This document shows, one piece after another, positions 9,201-16,363 of a stretch of 17,500 bases of DNA (positions within the stretch are counted from its first letter, which is position 1; the number at the start of each line of letters is the position of its first letter). The position numbers and the translations under genes were made by a program. The notes below the pieces were generated by a model. It was not told the DNA's origin, did not search any database, and saw only the letters and a list, made by a program, of their open reading frames with translations. Source of the stretch: Chromera velia (taxonomy: Eukaryota; Sar; Chromeraceae); assembly GCA_018398765.1 (NCBI GenBank), contig JAHBMJ010000133.1, positions 1 through 17,500 of the forward strand. Direction: 5' to 3'.

Positions 9201-9676
9201 GGCTGCCCCCCGAGTTTACAGCGACCTGGGGGTCTCTCGCTACTGTGGTGCAGTGGGAGCTTGAGTATGACGAGACGGCGAGCGTGATTGAGAACGCACG
9301 CAGGGTGGCAGAGAGTCTCAAGGCCCAGGCAGAATCTGCACCGGTCTGGCAGAAGGCGTTTGGGTGGGCCAATGGACGCCTGGGGCGGTCTGAGGGATGG
9401 ATCTTCAATTTTTTTGAGATCCCCGATCTGTCTCGACTCGGAGTTTCCCTTGAGTCTCGCACCCCCCCACTCTGGTCGGGATTTCACCAGAGAGACCGAT
9501 CGTTGGAAGTATGGATGACACCTCCTGAGAGTGTTGGTCGAGGGCGGTCTTTGAGCTTCAAGATTCTGTTCGATGCGATCAATTTCACACGTCGGAGAGT
9601 GCGTCGATTCGGAGACGTGCTCGCGCAGGAGATTCTCAACTTCGATGCTCAGGTGGCAACACAAGGGCGAGAATGA
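1..9676 (+). CDS. Multimodular type I polyketide synthase, 3' part (join 1-1680, 1979-3969, 4370-8005, 8359-9676)
   Basis: This is the C-terminal 2874 residues of a cytosolic-type modular PKS; the 5' end lies outside the window. Domain order is AT(end)-DH-structural KR-ER remnant-KR-ACP-KS-AT-ACP-condensation-like. Exon 1 is open from base 1. Three GT-AG introns (phases 0, 2 and 2) join the four frames, and each junction restores a family-typical sequence. For example, KR end to ACP linker reads FLQRYGQTP across intron 2. All catalytic residues of DH, KR, KS and AT and both phosphopantetheine serines are visible. The enzyme would extend a polyketide chain with malonyl units, reducing and dehydrating in one module and leaving the next unreduced. 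There is no thioesterase; the protein ends in an HHxxxD domain. What is seen: domains and motifs. What is inferred: exact splice sites, since no transcript is available. Other models could shift the edges of exon 4. Confidence 0.9.
457..1527 (+). other. Dehydratase (DH) domain
   Basis: Residues 153-509 form a double-hotdog PKS dehydratase, which removes water from the beta-hydroxyacyl-ACP made by the KR. It begins with the usual HPLLG. The catalytic histidine is residue 188 (562-564) in an intact HxxxGxxxxP motif (H188, G192, P197). The catalytic aspartate is residue 396 (1186-1188) in DGALQ, matching the DxxxQ/H signature. The domain looks active. An acidic, low-complexity insertion (about residues 275-298) lies between the two hotdog halves and makes the spacing of the catalytic residues (208 residues) somewhat long. 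This is probably a surface loop. Confidence 0.9.
823..894 (+). other. Acidic insertion loop inside DH
   Basis: About 24 residues, mostly Glu and Asp, fall between the two halves of the DH domain. They are encoded by purine-rich GAA/GAG/GAC codons, so the stretch may have arisen by replication slippage. It is expected to be a solvent-exposed disordered loop. No catalytic role is suggested. Confidence 0.6.
1528..2640 (+). other. Structural (non-catalytic) ketoreductase subdomain, interrupted by intron 1
   Basis: After the DH, the sequence LLWEVQWE (from about 1537) resembles the usual start of the structural KR subdomain. Past intron 1 it continues to NPLRAGLWGF (2348-2377, residues 684-693), which matches the conserved NPLxAxLWGxxR region of that subdomain. 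It is a truncated Rossmann fold that has no cofactor site and stabilises the catalytic KR. Its position before an ER slot and then the catalytic KR is the classical order of fully reducing modules. Confidence 0.75.
1681..1978 (+). other. Intron 1 (phase 0)
   Basis: The donor is AAG|GTGTGT at 1681 and the acceptor is a pyrimidine-rich tract ending CTGCAG at 1973-1978. Without splicing, frame 1 stops at 1696-1698. With splicing, exon 1 (ending AAFK) continues directly in the frame of exon 2 (ERLQSLQG). The 298-bp length is not a multiple of three, so it cannot simply be read through. The donor is slightly weak at positions +3 to +4. Confidence 0.82.
2691..3045 (+). other. Degenerate, truncated enoylreductase (ER) remnant
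   Basis: Residues about 798-916 sit exactly where an ER is inserted between the two KR halves. They resemble only the N-terminal GroES-like half of the medium-chain reductase fold. SPEEIEVRLRAV followed by SRDSL parallels the family's gEVeVrVrAaGLNFRDvL. PFAGTVVQSGPSVAGLKGGD parallels the conserved stretch with the AGxV and GDxV elements. Only about 80 residues separate its end from the KR glycine-rich loop, and no GxGGVG-type NADPH-binding loop is present. The nucleotide-binding half is therefore gone and the domain should be unable to reduce an enoyl group. Identification is by eye from motif order. Confidence 0.65.
3245..3969 (+). other. Catalytic ketoreductase (KR) domain
   Basis: Residues about 983-1224 are an NADPH-dependent short-chain reductase domain that reduces the beta-keto group. 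The nucleotide-binding loop is TGGFGALG (3281-3304). The catalytic set is present: Lys1099 (3593-3595), the FSS serines near 1123-1125 (3665-3673), Tyr1138 (3710-3712) and Asn1142 (3722-3724) in YGAAN. The diagnostic loop reads LED at 1079-1081 (3533-3541), close to the LDD of B-type KRs. The position eight residues before the Tyr is Leu, not the Trp of A-type KRs. A B-type (D-hydroxy) product is therefore the better guess. The domain ends in KWNKFLQ, with the next residues supplied across intron 2. Confidence 0.93.
3970..4369 (+). other. Intron 2 (phase 2), between KR and ACP1
   Basis: The donor is AAAG|GTAGGT at 3970 and the acceptor, after a T-rich stretch, is GTGCAG at 4364-4369. The split codon is AG|A (Arg). 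The join gives FLQRYGQTPALLERAAP, the normal KR-to-ACP linker of modular PKSs, which supports the site strongly. The 400-bp intron is purine-rich on the left and T-rich on the right. Confidence 0.88.
4488..4725 (+). other. Acyl carrier protein ACP1
   Basis: Residues about 1264-1343 form a phosphopantetheine-binding four-helix carrier. The attachment serine is residue 1300 (4596-4598) in GVDSLAAVEMRN. It tethers the growing chain for KR and DH of the upstream module and passes it to the KS that follows. The core is 95% identical in DNA to ACP2. A Ser/Thr/Pro-rich linker (about 4726-4892) leads to the KS. Confidence 0.95.
4557..4654 (+). repeat. ACP core repeat, copy 1 (partner 7563-7660)
   Basis: A 98-bp stretch covering the pantetheine site matches 7563-7660 at a constant offset of 3006, with five mismatches. 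Most are synonymous; Val/Leu next to the DSL motif is the exception. It is part of the same module-level kinship as the AT repeat. Confidence 0.93.
4893..6192 (+). other. Ketosynthase (KS) domain
   Basis: Residues 1399-1832 form a thiolase-fold beta-ketoacyl synthase that condenses the upstream chain with malonyl-ACP. The active-site cysteine is residue 1572 (5412-5414) in DTACSASL. The two catalytic histidines are residue 1707 (5817-5819) in ETHGTGT and residue 1747 (5937-5939) in KTNIGHLEGAAG. The start GLAVTGMACRFPGG and the end FGFGGANAHVVVEG are typical, and length is normal. All residues required for decarboxylative condensation are present, so the domain should be active. Confidence 0.97.
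6240..7180 (+). other. Acyltransferase (AT) domain, malonyl type
   Basis: Residues 1848-2160 load the extender unit onto ACP2. The domain begins with FTGQGSQ. The active-site serine is residue 1948 (6540-6542) in GHSLGE. The specificity motif is HAFH (residues 2059-2062, 6873-6884), the form associated with malonyl-CoA rather than methylmalonyl-CoA. Its last His is the catalytic one. The final third (6957-7173) is the second copy of the 217-bp near-identical repeat that also begins the window. Confidence 0.96.
6957..7173 (+). repeat. Copy 2 of near-identical AT-end repeat (partner 1-217)
   Basis: Direct, same-strand, in-frame repeat of the window's first 217 bases, encoding the end of the second AT. 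Two of the three differences change the protein (Arg to Ser and Pro to Leu); the third is silent. Confidence 0.97.
7344..7430 (+). other. Vestige of the post-AT/DH entry linker in the last module
   Basis: Residues 2216-2223 read WNHKAWPW, identical to residues 141-148, where this motif directly precedes the DH domain. After it comes a weak echo of the DH start (HP at 7380-7385, then Ser-rich sequence), but no HxxxGxxxxP or DxxxQ/H follows. The frame goes straight to ACP2. The simplest reading is that DH and KR were deleted from an ancestral reducing module. Direct kinship of the linker is seen; the deletion is inferred. Confidence 0.65.
7497..7725 (+). other. Acyl carrier protein ACP2
   Basis: Residues about 2267-2343 form the second carrier. 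The phosphopantetheine serine is residue 2302 (7602-7604) in GLDSLAAVEMRN. It carries the beta-keto product of the last KS-AT pair and should present it to the C-terminal domain. A charged, Glu/Lys-rich flexible linker of about 55 residues (7726-7895) separates it from that domain. Confidence 0.95.
7563..7660 (+). repeat. ACP core repeat, copy 2 (partner 4557-4654)
   Basis: Second copy of the 98-bp ACP core. The sequences drift apart soon after the CGTCT at its end and differ more in the helix following the carrier motif. Confidence 0.93.
8006..8358 (+). other. Intron 3 (phase 2), near the start of the terminal domain
   Basis: The donor is ACAAG|GTAGGT at 8006 and the acceptor is GATGCAG at 8352-8358. 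The split codon AG|G restores Arg, giving FPLYTRCYYAAILEF, a plausible strand-to-strand transition of a condensation fold. A competing acceptor, TTGCAG at 8206-8211, also keeps the frame and would add 49 residues. The intron contains a (GT)n microsatellite. Confidence 0.75.
8045..8069 (+). repeat. (GT)n microsatellite in intron 3
   Basis: An uninterrupted GT dinucleotide run of 25 bases lies within intron 3, about 40 bases after the donor. It is likely to be length-polymorphic. Confidence 0.95.
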
Positions 9677-10344
9677 GGAGACAGTCAATGAGAGAAGAAA
9701 GAGAATGTCTGAAATTCCGATGGACGTTCACTGACTGATTCTATTGCGATTTTATTCTTTCCTTCCTTCCCCATCGGTGTATGTGTCCTCTGCCATGTAA
9801 AGATGGGGAGATGGACAACCGCACTGACTGACTGTATATATTTTTGTTTTCTGACAGACAGACAGACGAGAGCTGATGGGTTTGAAGAAACGAAGGAAAG
9901 AAAGAAGGCATGAGAGACGTTAAGGAAGGAATATCTCTCTCTATTCAGACAACGACCTCACCCTGCCTCACATTGCTCGTGGTGGTCTCTTGCTTCATCC
10001 CCTTCTGAATGAAATTATGCATGCGTCGATGTTTGTTTCGGTCTGTGCATTTTTTCTCCTTTTCCTTATTTGTCGAAAGTCTCAGTTTGCTCTTTTTTTT
10101 ATTCTTTGCGTTTGTCCGAGGGGCCCTTGATCCTCGCAGAAAGGAACAGAAAATACAGGAGGAAAGGAAAGGAACGCCCTGCTTCTGTTTGTGTTAACGT
10201 AACACAGGAAGTATGCGGCTACCGACCCGAAAGTTGGTTTGTGTTCGTTTCATTTTGGGTTTGTGCATGCATGCATGAATTGGAAGACACTCAAAGAAGA
10301 GAAAACAAACGGGTTTTATTTGCACCCACAAAACACTGAATAAA
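9677..10344 (+). other. Probable 3' untranslated / downstream region of the PKS gene
   Basis: No protein-like frame occurs here. The stretch is AT-richer than the exons and contains T-rich runs (for example around 9839-9850 and 10089-10103) and short tetranucleotide repeats. A canonical AATAAA lies at 10339-10344, about 660 bases after the stop. Whether the transcript really extends that far cannot be told from sequence alone. Confidence 0.4.
10339..10344 (+). terminator. AATAAA, candidate polyadenylation signal
   Basis: This is the first canonical AATAAA hexamer noticed downstream of the PKS stop. A second hexamer on the opposite strand (TTTATT on +, 10315-10320) lies 18 bases away, so the pair could mark convergent transcript ends. 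Low certainty, because such hexamers arise by chance and signal preferences in this lineage are not known to me. Confidence 0.3.
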
Positions 10345-10534
10345 CACACACGCCAGGCACGGAGTCGTCTTCCTGCCTGTCTTTCTCCGTACTTTCTTTC
10401 TGGCAAGCATCCTGACAAATATTTGCGGGAGTGCCGCGCTCTCCTGCTGCGTCGTTGCTTGCTAGCCTGCATTGCATTGAACCCTTCCTTCCTGACTGTT
10501 TCTTTCTTTCATTCATTGACTTCACCTCCTTTCT

Positions 10535-10557
10535 TTTTCCTTTTCCTTTTCCTTTTC
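10535..10557 (+). repeat. Pyrimidine hexamer repeat (CCTTTT)n
   Basis: Four tandem units close to TTTTCC, within a longer pyrimidine tract that starts near 10480. A purine tract of nearly complementary sequence follows at 10587-10610. Confidence 0.8.
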
Positions 10558-11870
10558 GCTCCCCTGTAGAAGGGATTGGCATGGACAGAGGGAAAGAAAG
10601 AAGGAGATGGATCATTTTGATACACTTCCTTCCTTGTCGTATTTGTTCATTTCATTCGTCTCTCTCCACCATTCCCTTTCTCTTCTTCTTTCCCTTTTCC
10701 TTTTCCTACAAGAATTCCTCCGATACATCTGAGCACTACGTGTGCAAAAGAAATTCAATGGTGCGCTTGTAGGAAGAAAAGAAAGAAAAACAGGGATCGC
10801 GCAACCTGTCTGGCCGAGAAGCTAAAAGGCCAAGTGAGAGGGTAGCGATACTGAAGAGGAAGAAGGAAAGAGAGATCTGCTGTGGAGGCCGAGACCGCGT
10901 CTTGGCCCTCCTTTACAAGTTTCGCTTCAGAAAATTTCCCCATTCATTCGAAAAGACAATGAAAAGAAAGTCAGGGTGTGATTGTAAGAGAGGTCAGAAA
11001 GACAGCCGGACCTCTGCAAGACAATGGATGAATGACTGAATGAAAAACTTCGAATGAACCAAGGCAAAAGAAACAAAAAGAAGAGGAAAAGTCTCTGTCG
11101 TGGAAGAATAATTGGACCTGCTCTTGAACGCGAAGAAGAAGAAGAAGTGAATGAAAGAAGGAAAGAAAGAGCCATTTTGCACAAGATCGTCCGTGTTTGT
11201 GCTTGATATTCTACTATCTCCGTCTTTTCTGCTTCCCCCCCTCCCTTCGCTTGCTAATATTACAGTGGCGCTCCGGAGACGCCTCCCGGAGACTCCGCTA
11301 TCTGTCTGCATGCCTGCCTGTTTCCTCCGTGTCCATGTCACGCATATGTTTGTGTGCATGCGAAGGAAGACGGAGAGGAAGAGTGAGTGCGTGTACTTGA
11401 TATTGATAAATGAAGAGAAGGATGCTTGGCCAAATGAAAATGAAAAAGACAGAAAGGAAGGGTTCGTGAACACACCCCCACTGACAGAAAGGAGAGGCGG
11501 GGCAACAAAGAGACATCGATCGACCATGCGTCCCCACAATGCGCAAAAGTAAAGAAGCATGGAGGAATGAAATGAATAGATAAATGAATGTCCTTCCTGC
11601 ACGCGGGATCAAATTCTCTTTTCCTCCTTGCGGATTAGAGAGAGGGAGTGGCTCTCTTGTTCTTCTCATTCGTGCTGAGCTTATTTGATTCTCCCGTTCT
11701 TTCTTATGCGCGCGTGCCCTGAAGGGATCATTTTGTGGCCGCATGCATCTTTCCCTTGTCTTGTTCTGTTTTGGAACGCGGAGAGCCAAGAAGGGAGAAA
11801 GCCCGATGTAGCCAGCTGACTGATCGAGTGATCAATCAGCCAGGAAGAAGGAAAGAAAAAAAGAGAGAGA

Positions 11871-11891
11871 GAAAGAAAGAAAGAAAGAAAG
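11871..11891 (+). repeat. (GAAA)n microsatellite
   Basis: Five tandem GAAA units directly after a GA-rich run (11861-11870). Another GAAA array occurs at 12274-12290. Confidence 0.9.
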
Positions 11892-12273
11892 CCGGCAGAT
11901 GCCTCTCACTCTCTTCATACTAATACACTCCCACTGTGTGTGTGTCATGGCGACGGGTCGAGGGTTCATCGGTCTTTCATTCCATCTGACTGACTGACTG
12001 TAATCCTTACATCCTTACATGCTCTTCTCTAGGGAGGGCAAATCGAGAACGAGAGATGCCTCCAGGGAGAGGAGAGGACTTTATTTCGTTCTTTCTTGCT
12101 TTCTTTCTGTTTGGCGGGGGACCTCTTTCTCTTTCTTCTCTGCTCTCGTTCTGTCAATGTTCGTCTTTTGTGCCGTCCGGAAGCTGCGTGTGTTTCTTTC
12201 TTTCATGCGCGCGCTGCCGACGTGCATCGATCGATGGTCTGCCCCCCCTTGCCTACTGATTGCATTTGCATGT

Positions 12274-12290
12274 GAAAGAAAGAAAGAAAG
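12274..12290 (+). repeat. (GAAA)n microsatellite
   Basis: Four tandem GAAA units, the same motif as the array at 11871. Confidence 0.9.
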
Positions 12291-12424
12291 CGATGGAGTC
12301 TGACATTCGCGCTTCTACAGTCAAGTTGGCCTGAGGAGAGAGGGAGAACATGCAAATGAACTCTGCATGAAGGCAGGCAGGAAGGAAGGAAGCAACTGCT
12401 TGCAGAAGGAAATGAAGGGGGAGG

Positions 12425-12442
12425 GAGAGAGAGAGAGAGAGA
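12425..12442 (+). repeat. (GA)n microsatellite
   Basis: Nine tandem GA dinucleotides inside a wider purine tract (about 12370-12450). Confidence 0.9.
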
Positions 12443-15210
12443 AGAAAGGGAATTTATTAATGCATGATTGATCTGCCAGTGTGGACAAGCCCCTCAGGGT
12501 CTGTTTTCGTTGATTGTTTTCTTCTCTCTTGCTGCTTCCATGTGGACGTCCAACTGTCAGTCTGTCAGTCTGTTCAAACGACTCTATTCATTGATGCATT
12601 CAATCGTTGATTCATTCGTTGATCGTTCAATCGATCGATTGATGACAGTTAAGAGAGAACGCCTTGAGGGAGGGCGGGAGGAAGAGTTGGGCAAGCCTCT
12701 TTTCTTTCCTGATCTTTCTACCGTCCGACAGACCTATTCGTTGACCTCGCCATTCTTTCTTGTTCGGAAGACAGATTGAATGGATAAATAACCGACAGGC
12801 CGTGAATGAATTGGCGTATATTCGTTGTACCAAGGAAAGAGTCGGATGGTCTAGAAGGAACAAAAAAGGCACGTACAGCGTTTGATCGGTTGACAAAGGA
12901 CCAAGATAGAACGAGGAAGGAAGGCATTTTGCCAGAGAGGACCAGACAGAGACTGACTGACTGACTGGTTGTTGTTGCTGAGTGTACAGCGCGATGCGAT
13001 GAGGAGACGTTCACTTACAGGTTGGGTGGGCGCAAGATTGCGTGCGTCGCGGCTGTAACTTTTCTTGCACATATTGATACCTTTCCTCTCACTTCCTCTC
13101 CCTGCCTTACTCCCCCCCTCCCTTCCGATGCGTTTGCGTCGAAGAACTTGCGTGCGTCGTGGAATGATAATAGGTGCGTGAGAGTAACGTGAGCCGGCCG
13201 GAAGAATTGAAGAAAAGAAAGTACATGCCGACAGACAAGTACAGGGGAGGTGGAGGAGATGGCATGCGCATGAAGAGAGAGGAATATGTCGGAGCCAGGC
13301 ATGATCGTACACGCAGGTGGGTGCATGCAATGTGCGTTTGCTTGTGCAAAAGTTCGTGTTTCCCGATATGAAACCCTGTGTGTGTTTTTGCTCGTAAGCC
13401 GTAAGCCGTGAGACGAAACAGATTGTCGGAGGCACTACACGCACCCTGCTTTTTATCTGCCTCTTTGTGTATATATTTGTACGTGCGTTCAGAAAAGACA
13501 TGGATAAACGAATCGAGCAAAAGGAATTAAGGGTGGGAGGGATTTCCAGACGTGCAGTGAAAAGATGAGTGAGAAGACACGAGAAAGTGTGCATACAGAG
13601 CGAGCGAGAGATGAGCCTCGACTGGTTACGGCCGTCTCCATTTTTTTTTGTCACAGAAAAGAAAAGTGAAAGCAGAGCGAGACCAGACCGTCTTTTTTGT
13701 ACGGCACAGATAAGAGACCGGCGCACACCGCGTGAGCGTCCGTCAGGCTCTGTGCATTTAAGTTACGCAACGTATAGGTGCATGCATGAGAAAAGAATGT
13801 CCAGCCTTTTCACATCCGACGAGAGAGAATGTGGTGGACGGATGATGAGATGAAAAGAGAGATGCATGCATGCATGTGTATGCGTTGGCGTGTTTCTGCT
13901 GGCCGTATGTGGGGTGGGTGCCCCTCCCGTTGGCAAGTGAGGGAGGAGTTTCTGTCGAACGAAGACGGACTCCTCTTTGTCGCTGCTTGCTGCGTTGAGC
14001 GCGAGCGCGGCTGCCTGTCTGGGTGTAGCGTTTGCCCGACCGTGTGGGCCTCTGCTTGATTGTCTGGTGTGTGTGAGATGTGTGTCCTTTGTTTGTGAGA
14101 GAGTGTGAATGTGGGTGCGTCTGGACTGACCGAAAGAAAACACAATGTGTGTCCGCATGTCCCAAAGTTTCTCTGGACAGGACAATACAGAGAGAGAAGG
14201 ACTCACCCTAGAGGTGGCGAAAAGGTACGAGGTGTGATTTCCTCATTTCACTTCAACCCCCCTGCTTGTTCTTTTGTTGGAAGTCGGGAGACTTTTCGTT
14301 TTGTTTTGTTTTCTTTGTTGCATGGACGGAAAGCCAAAGCCCGCAGGCCATCAAAGAATGGTAAGCGGGGGCAAGATACAGAATGGATGAGAAAGGGGGC
14401 GAGGAAAGAAGGAGTGCAGGCCCCGCGCGATGGGAGGGAAGTTTGATGTCGACGGAAGACACAAATTTCCTTGCATCGCTTTTTTTTTTTCTGTCCGAAT
14501 CAGGGTGTGTGTTTCGCCGCTGTTGTTTTTCGTGTGTATGCCTCTTTTGTATGTCTGCAAGCAAGTCCGCGTGTCCGCAACCTTGATCATGGTCAGGCAG
14601 AAGGGCGAAGTGAAAGAGAACAAGAGAAAGGAAGAGGAACAGTTAAATTTATGGTGTACGTGGAAATGTGCATCCGTGGCCGCCAGCCAGTCCATGCTCA
14701 ACCGGTCGATGATGTGCGTGACTGTGCGTTTATTTGTACAAGTGCATCCGTCCATCCGTCCGTCTTGAAGCTCTTTGGTATGTGTGCCGTCTCTGGACTC
14801 CTCCGCATGCTCATTGTTGTCCCCCGCTCTTGTTTGTTGCAAGAGAGCGAGGGAGTGAGAAGGAGGGTGAGTGACTGAACATCTTCGCGTGAGATGAATG
14901 GATCGGAAGGAATTCCCTGCCTTTAGCTCAGCAACTACTGTGTGCGTCATATGCACGACTGGAAGAGAAGTGCTGACTCCTGCACTTTGCCTCTCCCCCT
15001 GCTCTCCTGCCTGCCTGCCTCCCTTCGGTGAAATAGAGAAGATAAGAGAGAGTAGCGGAAGGATCGAATATGTGATGGAGGGCGACAACTCTCACCCCCT
15101 TCAACGCAACTCGACTCGACTCGCTCACATTAATCCCTCCCTCCCAACGATTGTTCCTTCGGGAAGGCCCTAGAAAGGGCGTGGGGGAAGATGAAGACAA
15201 TAGAATGACG

Positions 15211-15229
15211 AGACAGACAGACAGACAGA
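15211..15229 (+). repeat. (AGAC)n microsatellite
   Basis: Between four and five tandem AGAC units; the same motif appears near 9857 and as its complement in several other places of this region. Confidence 0.9.
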
Positions 15230-15357
15230 GAAGAAAGGACCCCCGCCAAGACAACGAGGAGGGATTCATTGAGAAAAGTTCAAAGCCCACCGGTTCGTAT
15301 TTCTACCAGAGACAAAGAGTGTGAGGCAGTTGCTTGATCGGCGTATTCTGGACTGAT

Positions 15358-15380
15358 TGAATGAATGAATGAATGAATGT
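15358..15380 (+). repeat. (TGAA)n microsatellite
   Basis: More than five tandem TGAA units. Confidence 0.9.
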
Positions 15381-15978
15381 TCCTCTTGGAGCTAGGGCCT
15401 GCTGGGAGACAACAAACAAGTGCAACAAGGAGGAAACTTGAATGTGGATTGGGAGGGGCCGGGGGGGGATGAAGTTGCCAGAAGGCGTTAAAAGGAATTG
15501 GTCATCTTCTCTTTCAAACGGTAGGCAGACAGACAGAAGACGCTTTCTAAGCAAGCAGTCAGTGAGTTCGTGTCGCAAAGCGCGCGCACTGCTGCTGCTC
15601 ATTCTATCCTTCGTTTGTGTGGTGTCCTCTGCCTCCCCTACTCTCTCCCTACATTTCTTCCCCCTCTGCATATGTGCCTGTGTATGTCTAAGTGTGTGTG
15701 CGTGTGTATGTGTGAGTGTGTGGAAGTGTGTGAGGAACTATCGATCCTCCCAAGAGGGAATCGGGTCTCTTCGTGTGGATCGATCGATCGAAGTTGTGAT
15801 GGAAATCGGGGTTCCTTGCCTGCATGGGTAGAAAGAACGAAAGGAAGGAAGACTCGATCGAAGGAACGAAGAAAGTTTTGTAATGTCTTCAGGAATCAGC
15901 GAACCTCGTCTCGTTGCTGGAACTCCTGCGTGTGTGTGGAGCGAAGGAAACAGCTGATTGTCTAGCTGCTTGTCAATG

Positions 15979-16019
15979 TCTCTCTCCCTCTCCCTCCCTC
16001 CCTCTCTCTCTCTCTCTCT
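15979..16019 (+). repeat. Pyrimidine (CT/CCCT) microsatellite
   Basis: About 40 bases composed only of C and T, moving from CCCT-type units into a pure CT run. It lies about 120 bases left of the change to AT-rich sequence. Confidence 0.9.
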
Positions 16020-16090
16020 GACTCTCATTCTTCTGCTCCTCTCTGTCAACCTCGAAGTAAAACGAACAATCAGCAGAGTCTCTTTGTGCC

Positions 16091-16363
16091 ATGGCTGCAT
16101 GGCCGGAGTATTTGAGACCTTCCTTCAAGGTCCTCCCCTCAAATAAAAATAAGTCAAACAAAACTGTCAAAGCGTCTTCCGATGGACAAAGAGAAAAGAA
16201 TCATTGTGTGATGTCTTTGATCGATACCAAAAATCCGGTAGGAAGAAAAATGCAATTGGAACTCGTAAGCGGACGCAGGCGTGTTTCCATCTCGTCAACC
16301 TTTTTGTCTAGCTTTTTGTACGTGACATTTAAATCACTTAAAAACACGTTTAAAACAGAATAA
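16091..16363 (+). CDS. Possible small open frame, unknown, doubtful
   Basis: A 90-codon frame starts at an ATG in a good eukaryotic context (GCCATGG) and ends at 16361-16363. The product is Lys/Ser-rich with no domain I recognise, no signal peptide and no clear membrane segment. It runs across the boundary into AT-rich sequence, so its composition changes midway, which argues against a conserved gene. It is listed because of the start context only. Confidence 0.12.
   Translation: MAAWPEYLRPSFKVLPSNKNKSNKTVKASSDGQREKNHCVMSLIDTKNPVGRKMQLELVSGRRRVSISSTFLSSFLYVTFKSLKNTFKTE

Larger units (their letters stand above)
7896..9676 (+). other. C-terminal condensation-like / CoA-dependent-acyltransferase-fold domain (exons 7896-8005 and 8359-9676)
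   Basis: Residues about 2400-2874 (roughly 475 residues, the usual size of a C domain) end the protein. The catalytic motif HHAIAD (residues 2555-2560, 8714-8731) matches the HHxxxD of the condensation, PapA and wax-ester synthase superfamily. The residue after Asp is Leu, not the usual Gly. The N-terminal stretch reading ALRRVLVRLFEEHPILRARV parallels the early helix of such domains. Members join an acyl thioester to an amine or alcohol, so the domain probably releases the polyketide as an ester or amide. No downstream carrier or adenylation domain is seen, so the acceptor is likely a free small molecule. Family assignment is good; substrate and exact subfamily are unknown. Confidence 0.78.
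10345..16134. other. Gene-poor, microsatellite-rich region
   Basis: Almost 5.8 kb with no frame that looks like a protein. The open stretches on both strands are low-complexity, Ser/Phe/His/Arg-rich translations of simple repeats. Tetranucleotide repeats dominate (GAAA, TGAA, AGAC, GACT, TGCA, CGAT, CCGT), along with GA and CT runs. Polypyrimidine blocks (10480-10570, 10650-10708) alternate with polypurine blocks (10587-10610, 10769-10795, 10855-10876, 11136-11170). I see no tRNA, rRNA or other RNA gene. It could be intergenic, or a very long intron or untranslated region of a neighbour. Confidence 0.6.

Noticed and set aside
1-9676. A bacterial PKS gene cluster
   Set aside because: The open frames are broken by three GT-AG intervals with pyrimidine tracts and frame-restoring junctions, there are no ribosome-binding sites or operon neighbours, and flanking DNA is full of microsatellites.
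12851-13726. 291-codon open frame on the - strand in the microsatellite region
   Set aside because: It is the longest frame in the region, but its translation is a low-complexity mixture rich in Ser, Cys, His and Arg, spanning several simple repeats, with no motif, domain or consistent codon use.
14351-15088. 245-codon open frame on the - strand
   Set aside because: The translation is low in complexity, crosses repeats and shows no conserved motif. Splice-rich sequence around it gives no better model.
15154-15179. Small hairpins (CCTTC/GAAGG and GCCCT/AGGGC)
   Set aside because: Five-base stems are expected by chance in a sequence of this length, and nothing nearby suggests a terminator or RNA gene.
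9677-16134. CRISPR-like or other spaced repeat array
   Set aside because: The repeats are tandem short units without spacers of even length. They are ordinary microsatellites.
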